A stretch of 64,000 nucleotides of DNA, from contig NZ_JAFCJJ010000008.1 of the NCBI RefSeq assembly GCF_018131015.1, positions 1 to 64,000 on the forward strand. The letters run 5' to 3'. The position numbers and the translations under genes are program-made. Shown here one piece after another: positions 35,517-44,436 of this stretch (position 1 is its first letter; the number at the start of each line of letters is the position of its first letter). The notes below the pieces were generated by a model. That model was not told the DNA's origin, did no database searches, and saw nothing but the letters and a program-made list of their open reading frames with translations. Source of the DNA: Bradyrhizobium diazoefficiens (GTDB lineage Bacteria; Pseudomonadota; Alphaproteobacteria; Rhizobiales; Xanthobacteraceae).

Positions 35517-36854
35517 CTAGTTCGGCACCGTTGCCTTCGGCGCGGGCTTGGCGGCCACGGCATTCGCGGTCACGCCGTGCAGGAAGTCGTAGGCCGCGTG
35601 CAGCGCCTTGTCGTCCTTCTCTTCCGGCGGGACATAGGACTGCGAGCCGGTCTGCTCGGCGCCCTCGCTGTTCTGGAGATGCCCACGCATCTGCGACTCG
35701 GCCATGGTGTCGATCCGGCCCTTCAGCTCCGGCGGCACGTCCTGCAGGATCTCGATGTCCGGCGCGATGCCCTGGGCCTGGATCGAGCGGCCCGACGGCG
35801 TGTAGTAGCGCGCCGTGGTCAGCGCCAGCGCGCCGTTGCCGGCGCCGAGCGGGATGATGGTCTGCACCGAGCCCTTGCCGAACGAGCGCGTGCCGATCAG
35901 GGTCGCGCGCTTGTGGTCATGCAGGGCGCCGGACACGATCTCGGAGGCCGAGGCCGATCCGCCATTGATCAGCACGACCAGCGGCTTGCCCTTGGTGAGG
36001 TCGCCGCCATGGGCGGTGAAGCGCTGGGTCTCTTCGGGATTGCGGCCGCGGGTCGAGACGACCTCGCCGCGCTGCAGGAACGCGCTCGAGACCGACACGG
36101 CCTGGTCGAGCAGGCCGCCCGGATTGTTGCGCAGGTCCATCACGTAGCCAACCAGCTTCTCCTGCGGGACCTGCCTGGAGATCGCGGCGATCGCCTTCTT
36201 CAGGCCGTCGGTGGTCTGCTCGTTGAACGAGGTGACGCGGATATAGCCGATGTCGCCGTTCTCGACGTGGAAGCGCACCGGGCGCACATGGATGATCTCG
36301 CGGGTGATCGCGACATCGAGTGGGGCGTCCGCGCCCTTGCGCACGATGGTGAGCTTGGTCTTGGTGGAGACCGGGCCCTTCATCTTGTTGACGGCCTGTT
36401 CGAGCGTCATGCCCTGCACGGCCTCGCCGTCGATCTTGCTGATGAGGTCGCCGGACATGATGCCGGCCTTGGATGCCGGGGTATCGTCGATCGGCGAGAC
36501 GACCTTGACGAGGCCGTCTTCCATCGTGACTTCGATGCCGAGCCCGCCGAACTCGCCGGAGGTGGTCTCCTGCATCTCGGTCCAGGCCTTGTCGTTCATG
36601 TAGCGCGAATGCGGATCGAGCGAGGTCACCATGCCGGTGATCGCACCTTCGATCAGCTTGGCGTTGTCGGGCTTCTCGACATAGCTCGCCTTCACCCGCT
36701 CGAACACCTCGCCGAACAGGTTGAGCTGGGAATAGGCGCCGTTCGCGCCCGCCGCCGCCCGTGCCGCCCATAGCCCGCCCTGCGGACCGGATGCCAGGAG
36801 GGTCAGACACGCCCCGGTGAGCGCGCCCAGGGGGAACAACAGGGTTTTCCGCAT
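35517..36854 (-). CDS. C-terminal processing protease (S41 family, CtpA-like)
   Basis: A periplasmic serine protease with a PDZ domain that trims or degrades envelope proteins. The 445 residues start with a signal sequence (MRKTLLFPLGALTGACLTLL), then an N-terminal helical domain (SYVEKPDNAKLIEGAITGMV), a PDZ domain (GGLGIEVTMEDGLVKVVSPI) and the catalytic domain with the serine in INGGSASASEIVSGAL and the lysine in GTRSFGKGSVQ. An earlier in-frame ATG at 36905 would add 17 residues; neither has a strong ribosome binding site, and the choice rests on the signal peptide. In many alphaproteobacteria ctpA sits near cell-division or envelope genes. Confidence 0.93.
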   Translation of the reverse strand: MRKTLLFPLGALTGACLTLLASGPQGGLWAARAAAGANGAYSQLNLFGEVFERVKASYVEKPDNAKLIEGAITGMVTSLDPHSRYMNDKAWTEMQETTSGEFGGLGIEVTMEDGLVKVVSPIDDTPASKAGIMSGDLISKIDGEAVQGMTLEQAVNKMKGPVSTKTKLTIVRKGADAPLDVAITREIIHVRPVRFHVENGDIGYIRVTSFNEQTTDGLKKAIAAISRQVPQEKLVGYVMDLRNNPGGLLDQAVSVSSAFLQRGEVVSTRGRNPEETQRFTAHGGDLTKGKPLVVLINGGSASASEIVSGALHDHKRATLIGTRSFGKGSVQTIIPLGAGNGALALTTARYYTPSGRSIQAQGIAPDIEILQDVPPELKGRIDTMAESQMRGHLQNSEGAEQTGSQSYVPPEEKDDKALHAAYDFLHGVTANAVAAKPAPKATVPN

Positions 36855-37147
36855 GAAGTGTCTGGCCTTTTTCGCTTGGCGGTTCTCTTGGGGCTCGGAT
36901 TCCATGCAAATGGCGATCCAGCCCGGTTCTCACAATACCATTCAGGTTTCTTCAAGGCCGGGCCGCCGGTCTGGCGATCTTGCTCGCAAAAATCCCTTCG
37001 CCCCGGCCTAAACTTTTGGCAACGTTTCGGACCCATCTCGCCCAGAGCGGGAATCGGTTCGAGCCGCCACGCCTCGCAGCTATGCGATTTTAGGATGGTT
37101 TTGGAGGGCCGAACGGGATAGGCGATGACACAAGACTTCAAATTCTC

Positions 37148-37154
37148 GGGAGGA
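37148..37154 (+). promoter_or_regulatory. Ribosome binding site selecting the 2-hydroxy-acid dehydrogenase start
   Basis: GGGAGGA ends six bases before the ATG at 37161. The earlier ATG at 37125 lacks such a tract. Confidence 0.75.
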
Positions 37155-37160
37155 AAACAA

Positions 37161-38288
37161 ATGAACGAAGCGCCCCGGCCGCAGCGGAACGTCGAACTCG
37201 GCGCCAGCGACGAGCCGTTCCAGAACCTGCACGAATTCATCCGGAAGGCGCGGTCCAACCTCAACCAGAACGCCTGGGACTATATCGTCGGCGCAGCCGA
37301 AACCGAGACCACGATGCGCCGCAACCGCATGGCGCTGGACGAGATCGCGTTCCGGCCGCGGGTCCTGCGCGACATGCGCAAGGTCGAGGCAAGCGTCGAG
37401 CAATTCGGCCGCAAGATGCGCCTGCCGGTTGTGCTGGCGCCCGTCGGGGCGCTCGAGATCTTCGATCCACATGGTGCCGCCAGCGTCGCGCGGGGCGCCG
37501 GCGCCTTCGGCGCGGCCCACATGCTGAGCTCGGTGTCCGAGCCCGGCCTGGAAAAGACCGCCGAGGCCGCCCCCGATGCGCTGCGCCTGTTCCAGCTCTA
37601 TGTCCGCGGCGACGACGCCTTCGTGGCCGATGTGGTCAGCCGCTCGGAGAAGAACGGCTATGCCGGCTTCTGCCTGACGGTCGACACCGCCCATTACAGC
37701 CGTCGTGAGCGTGACATCGCCAAGCGCTACGTTCGCGAGAGTCGCTTGCGCGCCACCGGCGGCGATTTTCAGAAGGGACTGGAGTGGCGGACCGTCAAGA
37801 TGATCAAGGACAGGTTCAAGATCCCGCTGATTATCAAGGGCATTGCCACCGCCGAGGACGCCCGGATCGCGGTCGATCACGGCGTCGAATGGATCTACGT
37901 CTCCAACCATGGCGGCCGCCAGCTCGATCACGGCCGCGGCGCCATGCATGTGCTGCCCGAGATTGTCGATGCCGTGAAGGGCCGCGCCAGGATCATGGTG
38001 GATGGCGGCTTCTGCCGCGGCACCGACATCGTCAAGGCGATCGCGGCGGGCGCCGATCTCGTCGGCATCGGACGCCTGCAATGCTGGGCGCTGGCGGCGG
38101 CCGGTGAAGCGGGCGTGACACGGATGCTGGAGCTTCTGGAGGACGAGGTGCTGCGCTGCCTCGGTCTGCTGGGCGCCGCCTCGTTCGCGGAGGTGAACAA
38201 ATCCCACCTGCATCCGGCCACCGCCACCAACGCGCCGAGCGTGTTCAGCGCGTTTCCGCTGTTCGACATCGAGCCTTACCGATACTGA
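37161..38288 (+). CDS. FMN-dependent alpha-hydroxy-acid oxidising protein (LldD/glycolate oxidase family)
   Basis: A 375-residue TIM-barrel flavoenzyme that oxidises a 2-hydroxy acid such as lactate, glycolate or mandelate. It shows the FMN-binding LPVVLAPVGALEIFDPHGAA, LFQLYVRGD, the conserved LIIKGIATAEDA lysine, the catalytic histidine and arginine in SNHGGRQLDHG, and MVDGGFCRGTDIVKAIAAGA. The N-terminal YIVGAAETETTMRRNRMALD is typical. Members near this length include L-lactate and (S)-mandelate dehydrogenases; the substrate is not decided by sequence. A HAD hydrolase gene begins 29 bp downstream and may be in the same transcript. It is divergent from ctpA. Confidence 0.9.
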   Translation: MNEAPRPQRNVELGASDEPFQNLHEFIRKARSNLNQNAWDYIVGAAETETTMRRNRMALDEIAFRPRVLRDMRKVEASVEQFGRKMRLPVVLAPVGALEIFDPHGAASVARGAGAFGAAHMLSSVSEPGLEKTAEAAPDALRLFQLYVRGDDAFVADVVSRSEKNGYAGFCLTVDTAHYSRRERDIAKRYVRESRLRATGGDFQKGLEWRTVKMIKDRFKIPLIIKGIATAEDARIAVDHGVEWIYVSNHGGRQLDHGRGAMHVLPEIVDAVKGRARIMVDGGFCRGTDIVKAIAAGADLVGIGRLQCWALAAAGEAGVTRMLELLEDEVLRCLGLLGAASFAEVNKSHLHPATATNAPSVFSAFPLFDIEPYRY

Positions 38289-38317
38289 TCTTGCCGATAC
38301 CGACCTGAAAGGATCCA

Positions 38318-38941
38318 ATGACATCTCTCTCTCCCGGCAGCGCGGACGCGCTCCTGTTCGATCTCGGGCGCGTGGTGATCGACATCGATTTCTCCAAGGC
38401 GATCGCCTGCTGGGCGGGGCATGCCGGCTGCCAGCCCGAAGCCATCGTCGGGCGCTATGTGCGCGACGAGGCCTACCGGCTGCACGAGGTCGGCAAGATC
38501 AGCGACGAGGCCTATTTCGATTCGCTGCGCGCCTCGCTCGGGATCGGCATTTCGGATGCGCAGTTTCTGGAGGGGTGGAACGCGATCTTCGCCGGCGCGA
38601 TGCCCGACATCGCCGACCTGCTGCCGCGCGCCGCCCGGCACATGCCGCTCTACGCCTTCTCCAACACCAACCGGCCGCATGTGGACTATTTCTCGAAGGA
38701 ATATGCTCCCCTGCTCGGCCATTTCCGCGAGCTGTACCTGTCCTCCAGCATCGGCCTGCGCAAACCGGATGCGGAAGCGTTCGACCATGTTATCGCCGCG
38801 ATGGGCGTGCCGGCGAGCCGCATCGTATTCTTCGATGATCTCGCCGAGAACGTCGAAGGCGCGCGCGCGCGCGGCTTGACCGCGGTCCATGTCACCTCAC
38901 CACGCGATGTCGGCGAGGCCTTGAAGACCCTGGGCATCTGA
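38318..38941 (+). CDS. HAD-superfamily hydrolase (YihX-like, subfamily IA)
   Basis: A 207-residue phosphatase-like protein. Motif I is LLFDLGRVVID, motif II AFSNTN, motif III the lysine in GLRKPDAEAFDHVI and motif IV FFDDLAENVEGARARG. The second aspartate of the usual DxD is replaced by glycine (DLG), as in YihX-type relatives that hydrolyse sugar phosphates such as glucose-1-phosphate. It follows the hydroxy-acid dehydrogenase gene by 29 bp on the same strand. A phosphoglycolate phosphatase-like role with that oxidase would be tempting, but the motif I variation makes it uncertain. An imperfect hairpin lies 57 bp after the stop. Confidence 0.9.
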   Translation: MTSLSPGSADALLFDLGRVVIDIDFSKAIACWAGHAGCQPEAIVGRYVRDEAYRLHEVGKISDEAYFDSLRASLGIGISDAQFLEGWNAIFAGAMPDIADLLPRAARHMPLYAFSNTNRPHVDYFSKEYAPLLGHFRELYLSSSIGLRKPDAEAFDHVIAAMGVPASRIVFFDDLAENVEGARARGLTAVHVTSPRDVGEALKTLGI

Positions 38942-38997
38942 CGACGGCCCGAGAGGCGTTTTGCACCTGCTAAGGCCTGGGTTCCAGGGAACTATTT

Positions 38998-39030
38998 TGC
39001 GCAAAATGGGGAACCAAACCATTTTGTGCA
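38998..39030 (+). terminator. Twelve-bp hairpin after the HAD gene
   Basis: TGCGCAAAATGG (38998-39009) pairs with CCATTTTGTGCA (39019-39030), including one G-T pair, around a nine-base loop, followed by TTTTTG. Stem plus T-run is a good intrinsic terminator for the preceding operon. GTTCC/GGAAC palindromes flank it on either side (38981-38992 and 39043-39053). Confidence 0.6.
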
Positions 39031-39115
39031 TTTTTGTACAGAGTTCCGGGAACGGAATGCCGGTCTCCGGACTCATGAGTCCGTTGGGACCTCTACATCG
39101 GACGGACGTATCAAC

Positions 39116-39310
39116 GTGTTGGGCAAAACTTACCTCACCAGACAAGCCTCCCTGCTGCTGAAATTCGCCAGAACCACCTCGGACTCTGACCTTTCCGCCA
39201 AGCTGATCAGCAAGGCCGCCGACCTGAAGTCACAGGCCGACCCCATGCCGGACCGGGATCAGGGGCCGCAGGCGCCCGATGTCAGCCCGAACGGGTCGGC
39301 GGGGAGTTGA
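39116..39310 (+). CDS. Small conserved-looking protein of unknown function
   Basis: A GTG-initiated frame encodes 64 residues (VLGKTYLTRQASLLLKFART, then an amphipathic helix AKLISKAADLKSQ and a Pro/Asp/Gln tail). The TRQASLLLKFA...L..KAADL pattern resembles short proteins seen repeatedly in Bradyrhizobium genomes, of unknown function. The frame is open further upstream to 39026, but those residues look random. The start and the ribosome binding site (GGACG) are uncertain. It has no membrane segment or cysteine. Confidence 0.5.
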   Translation: MLGKTYLTRQASLLLKFARTTSDSDLSAKLISKAADLKSQADPMPDRDQGPQAPDVSPNGSAGS

Positions 39311-39319
39311 CCGATACCG

Positions 39320-39412
39320 ATGCTGGCCGGGGCGCTCGTCGTTCTCGTCCTCGCCATGGCCATCCTGGTGCCAGTTCTTCTCGTCGTCCGCATCATGCCG
39401 CCCCGGGCCTGA
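39320..39412 (+). CDS. Possible 30-residue membrane peptide
   Basis: A short ATG frame ten bases after the preceding small gene encodes MLAGALVVLVLAMAILVPVL and a basic end LVVRIMPPRA. It is almost wholly one transmembrane helix. GGGGAG lies 12 bases before the ATG, farther than ideal. The hydrophobic run and position suggest a real mini-protein, but the evidence is slight. Confidence 0.3.
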   Translation: MLAGALVVLVLAMAILVPVLLVVRIMPPRA

Positions 39413-39491
39413 GGCGGAGTCCGATGTCTTGATGCACGCGCCGGGACCCGCGCTGCGGGAGACGTTGGCCGCGACACCAGCGCGGTCAGCG

Positions 39492-39641
39492 CTATATCGA
39501 AGTGCTGATTGATCCGCAGGGCTTAAGGTGGTCTTTGACAGAGCGTCCGTCCAAGCACCCGTGATGTTTCTGGGCATAGGCAAGCAGACTGATCGTCATC
39601 AAACCGATCAGGACAAGTCCGGCAACGATATTTTTCATCAT
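39492..39641 (-). CDS. Small exported peptide with two cysteines
   Basis: A 49-codon frame on the minus strand starts at a double ATG (39641/39638) and ends at TAG. It encodes MMKNIVAGLVLIGLMTISLL, then AYAQ and a short mature region KHHGCLDGRSVKDHLKPC followed by GSISTSI. Lysine plus a hydrophobic stretch plus AYA-Q is a textbook signal peptidase I site, leaving about 25 residues with two cysteines that could form a disulfide. Such a match to the signal pattern is unlikely by chance. Upstream purines (AAAGGATCGCC, GGAAC) could bind ribosomes. Function is unknown. Confidence 0.6.
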   Translation of the reverse strand: MMKNIVAGLVLIGLMTISLLAYAQKHHGCLDGRSVKDHLKPCGSISTSI

Positions 39642-39746
39642 GGCTACGGTTCCAGGCGATCCTTTTGTAATGTTCGAGGCACTGCATTCGGACCGCGGAC
39701 TGATCGGCGAATGTGCACCAATCGCCGCCTGTGAGCTTGATACGAC

Positions 39747-40928
39747 CTAAAGCACGTGCCCCGCGCCCGGAACCTTTCGCAACGCTTCAGTCGTGACCCA
39801 GCTCAGGAAAACGGTCAGCACGAAAGCGATCAGGCCCTTTGCGATCGCCGGAATGTCGAAGTCGGTCATCCAATAGACCAACCAGAGCACGATTGGATAG
39901 TGCACCAAAAACATGCCGTAGGCGGCGGGCTGCATAGGGTCAAAGATACTCCAGCTCGATTGCTTGGCTCTCAGGAAGTAGGCCAGGATCGTAAACATGA
40001 TGGCTACGCTGAAGGACGCGAAGAACAGCCCGTAGATCGCTTCATACCAGTCGGGCAGCGGATTCGGATTTCCGAGTATTTCGCGCTTGACGTAAACCAT
40101 CATCCACATGAGGCAATAGGGAACGAGTGCCGGGATCGTCCAAGCCAAGCTGCGCTTTCCGAGTTGGCCATCGGAAGCCAGCAATCCGCGATCCAGGTAC
40201 TTGACGCCAATGCCTGCACCAAAAAAGAAGTAGGTCGCATACAGCAAAACGCGTCCGTGCTGGACCGAGAACGGTCCGAACTCGAACCAGCTGAATGTTC
40301 CGAAGTAAACTCGACCCGGGATGTAGAGCACCGCCGTGACGGCAAGCATGACTGCAAAGAACTGCTCCGGATGATCTCGGCCGTGCAGCGACAGGCGGTT
40401 GATCGGGTCGATAAGTGTGGGCGAGAGCTTGTGAAGGACGATCGCGACCACGTCGAATGCAAGCAACACCCAGAGAAACCAGATCGGGCCACTTGGCCAA
40501 GGTCCTACAGTGATGGTGTCCCACCAGAAGTCGGCGAATCTGACGTCAGGATGCCGACGCAATTCGATCGCGTAATAGGCCAATGGGATGATCGTGAAGG
40601 CACAGATTACAAAAGGCAAGCCGAGCCGGATCAGGCGATCGCGCAGATAGTCCAGCGAACCCTTCCGCGCGATCGCCGACCACACAAACAGACCCGACAA
40701 AAAGAAAAACATCGCCATGAAGAAGCTGTCAGTGGCGAGCACGATAATGTCAAAGCCGATCCATGACTTCGGGTCGGTATGACCGAAATAAGTGTATGGA
40801 ATGACCGCGTGGTGGAGCAGCACCACCAGCGTGAGAAACGTGCGAGCGCGGTCGAGCGCGGGGTTGCGTGCCTTTGGCTTTGCCAGAACGTCAACTGGCG
40901 CCACTGGCTGCGAGACTGACATCATCAT
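39747..40928 (-). CDS. Membrane acyltransferase (acyltransferase 3 / OpgC-like)
   Basis: A 393-residue inner-membrane protein with about ten hydrophobic helices. The N-terminus has the acyltransferase-3 pattern: NPALDRARTFLTLVVLLHHA (Arg and His-His near helix 1), FFLSGLFVW in helix 2, and RDRLIRLGLP. Such proteins move acetyl, succinyl or other groups onto sugars, lipids or periplasmic glucans. Three consecutive ATGs occur at 40928, 40925 and 40922; GAGG at 40932-40935 is best spaced for the second. It is divergent from an SGNH hydrolase gene and lies in a stretch of lower GC than the neighbours, hinting at later acquisition. Confidence 0.88.
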   Translation of the reverse strand: MMMSVSQPVAPVDVLAKPKARNPALDRARTFLTLVVLLHHAVIPYTYFGHTDPKSWIGFDIIVLATDSFFMAMFFFLSGLFVWSAIARKGSLDYLRDRLIRLGLPFVICAFTIIPLAYYAIELRRHPDVRFADFWWDTITVGPWPSGPIWFLWVLLAFDVVAIVLHKLSPTLIDPINRLSLHGRDHPEQFFAVMLAVTAVLYIPGRVYFGTFSWFEFGPFSVQHGRVLLYATYFFFGAGIGVKYLDRGLLASDGQLGKRSLAWTIPALVPYCLMWMMVYVKREILGNPNPLPDWYEAIYGLFFASFSVAIMFTILAYFLRAKQSSWSIFDPMQPAAYGMFLVHYPIVLWLVYWMTDFDIPAIAKGLIAFVLTVFLSWVTTEALRKVPGAGHVL

Positions 40929-41173
40929 GCACCTCGCCCGACCGGAGATCGGCATTGTGGCAAGTAACCCGCCGGTTGCCCGAGCAGGACACCCGCATGA
41001 AGGCGCGATCACCTTCGGATTGTAGTCAGTACACGCTCTAGAGTATATTCCCAGGGCGGCAGGAATATTGGCGCGATGCGTTTCGAAGGTAACCGGCTCC
41101 GCATGGTTGTAAGCGGTGGCATGCTCAATCTCGCAAAGATGCGCCTCGAACGAGCCCAGTGGAGAGCCCCTTG

Positions 41174-42385
41174 ATGCGGCGCCGGCATTTCATCACAGGT
41201 ACGGCTGCGCTGGCTGCCTATGCGCGATTGCCGAGGGCCAAGGCGCAAGCTTCAGGGCATGGCGATAGCCGCCTTCCCGAGGGATTCTATAACTTCACCG
41301 GCTCGAATCTATCGAATTGGGCAGCCGCATTGGCCGCGCAGCAGCGCGGATCGGCTGATGCGATCATTGGATGTCTCGGGGATTCAACGGTAGCTGGGCA
41401 CGGCGCAGCCGGAAACGATCTCGCGTCCAATGCCAAGGGCTTGTCCTGGCCTACGCAATTGGCAAAACTGATCCCGGGCGGGAGTTGGTCAAGTGTGTGG
41501 GGTGACAATAATGTCACGGCCGCCGGCGGCAATCTCTATGATTTTGATGTCCGGCTGAGTGGATCCGGCTGGACCATCGAAGCCATGGCCTCCGGAACAC
41601 TCTGTGGCGGACTGCTTCGCGAACATCCTGGCCGTCCGGACAAGAGCGCACTGTCCTTCGAACCAGCCGATCAATTCGACAGGATCGAAATCTGGCATGC
41701 CCAGTTGCCCGAATCTGGGCACTTCTTGGTCGACGTGGATGGCGGGCCGACACTTGCTGCGGTCAATTGTGCGGGCGCCGACGCATTGGTGAAAACGACG
41801 ACAAGTTGCGCACTCGGACTTCACAGGATCAATCTGCGAAGATCGCCCGATAGCGCGAAAGATGTCTATTTGACAGCCCTTCGAACCTACAATTCGGCGG
41901 TGAAGGAGATCTCCGTCTATAATCTCGGCGGCTCGATGTTGGCCAGCGCCGATTTCACCATCAATCGCCATCCTTGGAACATCTTGCCCGCTCTCGCCGC
42001 CATATCGCCTCACCTCGTGATCTTCGAAGCCGGCATTGTGAACGATTGGAATGGTGCCGCTCCGCTTGCGACCGTAGCCTCAAACATGACGGCCGTCATC
42101 GATGTGTTGAAGTCGGTGAACTGCGACGTGATCTTGATGAGCGGCGTTCCGTCCGAACCCCCGCCCTATGCGTCCAGTGAAGCGCAGGAAAGGTACGTGG
42201 CCAACATGAAGCAGCTCGCCTATGCCGCCAATGTGCCGCTTATCGACATTTGGGGGCTCTTTGGCGGAACGCGAAATCATGGAGCGATGTTCGACTCACT
42301 GCATCCCAACCATGTCGGCTGCGGACTGATCGCCGGTTATGCGAAGCTCGCCGTTCTGAACCCCGCTGCACGGAGCTCGGGCTAG
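41174..42385 (+). CDS. Tat-exported SGNH/GDSL-family hydrolase
   Basis: A 403-residue exported esterase-like protein. It has a twin-arginine start (MRRRHFITGTAALAAYARLP, then RAKAQA). The catalytic serine is S71 in IGCLGDSTVAGHG, and the C-terminal Asp/His pair is D374 and H377 in FDSLHPNHVG. Between block I and the later blocks (EAGIVNDWNG near residue 285) is a ~170-residue insert with beta-strand character (DRIEIWHAQLPESGHFLVDV), perhaps a carbohydrate-contacting beta-sandwich. SGNH proteins near acyltransferases commonly remove or transfer O-acyl groups on polysaccharides. ATG 41174 is preferred over GTG 41159 because the RR motif then lies at the N-terminus. Confidence 0.87.
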   Translation: MRRRHFITGTAALAAYARLPRAKAQASGHGDSRLPEGFYNFTGSNLSNWAAALAAQQRGSADAIIGCLGDSTVAGHGAAGNDLASNAKGLSWPTQLAKLIPGGSWSSVWGDNNVTAAGGNLYDFDVRLSGSGWTIEAMASGTLCGGLLREHPGRPDKSALSFEPADQFDRIEIWHAQLPESGHFLVDVDGGPTLAAVNCAGADALVKTTTSCALGLHRINLRRSPDSAKDVYLTALRTYNSAVKEISVYNLGGSMLASADFTINRHPWNILPALAAISPHLVIFEAGIVNDWNGAAPLATVASNMTAVIDVLKSVNCDVILMSGVPSEPPPYASSEAQERYVANMKQLAYAANVPLIDIWGLFGGTRNHGAMFDSLHPNHVGCGLIAGYAKLAVLNPAARSSG

Positions 42386-42661
42386 AGCAAGGCAAATGGC
42401 CGGCACGGATCGAGAGATAGAACCATGGCCACGAACTCCGCCAGCCGAGGCCGATCCTGATCGAAACCTGACCGTCCAACTCATCGTCCTCTGGCCCGCC
42501 GGATCCGTCGTTCGCGAACGCGGCCTGCCTATCTGTGCCTCGCGTTTGGCAGCTTTGCTGCAATGCCGATATGCAGGCTTGCCCGAAAGCGCGTAGCGCA
42601 TTGTAGAATAAGTCGCGGGACTGGAAAGGGCGTCACATGCAGGACGCGGGGAAGCAGGACC

Positions 42662-44329
42662 ATGTCTAAGCGCCGAGCATTGGCTCTGACGCGTATGCGG
42701 AACGCGCGGGGCTACACGACCTTTCTCGGTTGGCCGCTTGCGTTTCTCCTGATCTCGTTGGGCGCGATCGCCGCGGTATGGTGGTGGCTGGGCATACCGG
42801 TCAACCTGGTGCGCGCACCAATCGATCCGAATGACAAGATTCAATGCATATCGTACGCCCCCTTCCGCAGCCATCAGACGTCACTTTCGCAGGCGACGCA
42901 GGTGTCGCGCGAACAGATTGCGGAAGATCTTGCCGAGCTTGCAAAAATCTCCGACTGCATCCGTACCTATGCGACTGATCTTGGTCTCGATCAAATTCCC
43001 GAACTTGCGGCCAAGGTGGGGCTGAAGGTCATTCAGGGCATCTTCCTTGATAAGGACCGCAGGAAGAATTTGACGCAGATATCAACGGCGGTTCGGCTCG
43101 CCAGGGAATATCCCGAGACCATCATCGCGCTTGTGGTCGGTAACGAGACACTATTGCGCAAAGATATCACGGCTTCCGATCTCGCAGCCACGATCCGCTC
43201 GGTCAAAGCACAGGTCTCCGTCCCAGTCACCTATGCCGACGTTTGGGAGTTTTGGCTGAGCAATCGCGAACTTTACGACGCCGTCGATTTCGTCACGATT
43301 CATATCCTGCCATATTGGGAGAATGTTCCGATACCGGCGGAACGAGCTGCCGCTCACGTTGATACGATCCGTCGGCAGATCGCAGCAGCGTTTCCGGGCA
43401 AGGAAATTTTCATCGGAGAAATAGGCTGGCCCAGCGGGGGGCGGATGCGTGAATCGGCGCTGCCGTCGCGTGTCAATCAGGCCCGGGTGGTCTCGGAGAT
43501 CCTTGACCTCGCCAAACGCGAGCATTTTCGCGCCAACCTGTTCGAGGCCTATGACGAAGCGTGGAAGCGAGAGATCGAGGGTACCGTCGGAGGGTCCTGG
43601 GGCCTGTTCGATTCCGAACAGCGCAAGCTGAAATATCCGCCCGGCGTCCCTGTCTGCAATTTTCCGCTCTGGAAGCTGCAAATGTGCAGCGGATGGGCGC
43701 TTGCGGCTCTGGTTTTCGGCGCGGCGTGGCTGACCCTGCGCCGCGAGCCCAGGAGACCCTCCCTGGTCTCATGGCTTGCGGTCGGAATTTCAGCAGCCAC
43801 GGCCGGAATTCTGTTTGGAGTGGCCGCCCAGGAGGTTTTCTATCAAAGTAACGGAGCAGGAGGCTGGCTTCTGTGGGGCTTGCTTCTGGTGGCGACCACT
43901 GCTTCGCCGGTGTTTAGCGCGACTGCCCTGATGTCAGGGCGCACGTTACCCAGCTTTCTTGATGTGCTGGGTCCGAAGCACAACCGGACTGGATCGGTGC
44001 TGGTGATCATGCACGGACTGGCCTTGATCGTCGTTACTGTGATCGGTACGGCCACTGCGCTCGGCCTGGTATTCGATCCGCGCTTTATTGATTTTCCGTT
44101 CGCGGCTCTAACCATGGCGGCTGTGCCTTTTGCCGCCGTGACGCTGCTCAACCCTTCCCAAAAAGGGACCCGCCCTATGGCAGAGTCGCTGTTTGCCGGC
44201 GTCTTTTTCGGAGCAGCAGTTTATGTAGGGTTCAATGAAGGGCCGGCCAACTGGCAGTCGCTGTGGACTTGCGCCGCCTATACGGTGCTCGCGGTGACGC
44301 TATGGCGAGTGCGCGCCTGGCAATGGTGA
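42662..44329 (+). CDS. Membrane-anchored GH17 family beta-glucanase/transglucosylase-like protein
   Basis: A 555-residue protein with a membrane helix at 21-42, a GH17 catalytic domain (about 58-335) and about six C-terminal membrane helices (340-550). The GH17 acid/base is E162 in VVGNETLL and the nucleophile is E253 in FIGEIGWPSGG. GH17 enzymes act on beta-1,3-glucans, and bacterial membrane forms with similar layout take part in cyclic or branched beta-(1,3;1,6)-glucan synthesis, as in the Bradyrhizobium ndvB/ndvC system. It is not fused to a glycosyltransferase here. The frame opens earlier at 42563, but MSKRRALAL gives a normal membrane-protein start. Confidence 0.88.
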   Translation: MSKRRALALTRMRNARGYTTFLGWPLAFLLISLGAIAAVWWWLGIPVNLVRAPIDPNDKIQCISYAPFRSHQTSLSQATQVSREQIAEDLAELAKISDCIRTYATDLGLDQIPELAAKVGLKVIQGIFLDKDRRKNLTQISTAVRLAREYPETIIALVVGNETLLRKDITASDLAATIRSVKAQVSVPVTYADVWEFWLSNRELYDAVDFVTIHILPYWENVPIPAERAAAHVDTIRRQIAAAFPGKEIFIGEIGWPSGGRMRESALPSRVNQARVVSEILDLAKREHFRANLFEAYDEAWKREIEGTVGGSWGLFDSEQRKLKYPPGVPVCNFPLWKLQMCSGWALAALVFGAAWLTLRREPRRPSLVSWLAVGISAATAGILFGVAAQEVFYQSNGAGGWLLWGLLLVATTASPVFSATALMSGRTLPSFLDVLGPKHNRTGSVLVIMHGLALIVVTVIGTATALGLVFDPRFIDFPFAALTMAAVPFAAVTLLNPSQKGTRPMAESLFAGVFFGAAVYVGFNEGPANWQSLWTCAAYTVLAVTLWRVRAWQW

Positions 44330-44436
44330 AAACCCTCACCGATTCGATCTGTCGGACCAGAAGGATAGGCCCGGCCGGCGGCGGAAGAAGCGCGAGTTTC
44401 GCGTTGGCCTCCTCCCTTTTGCTTCAGCCCCTCCAC

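Noticed and set aside
38981-39053. GGAAC motifs as an EcfG (general stress) promoter
   Set aside because: GGAAC occurs several times, but none has the CGTT box at 16-17 bp spacing; the copies are better explained as parts of palindromes.
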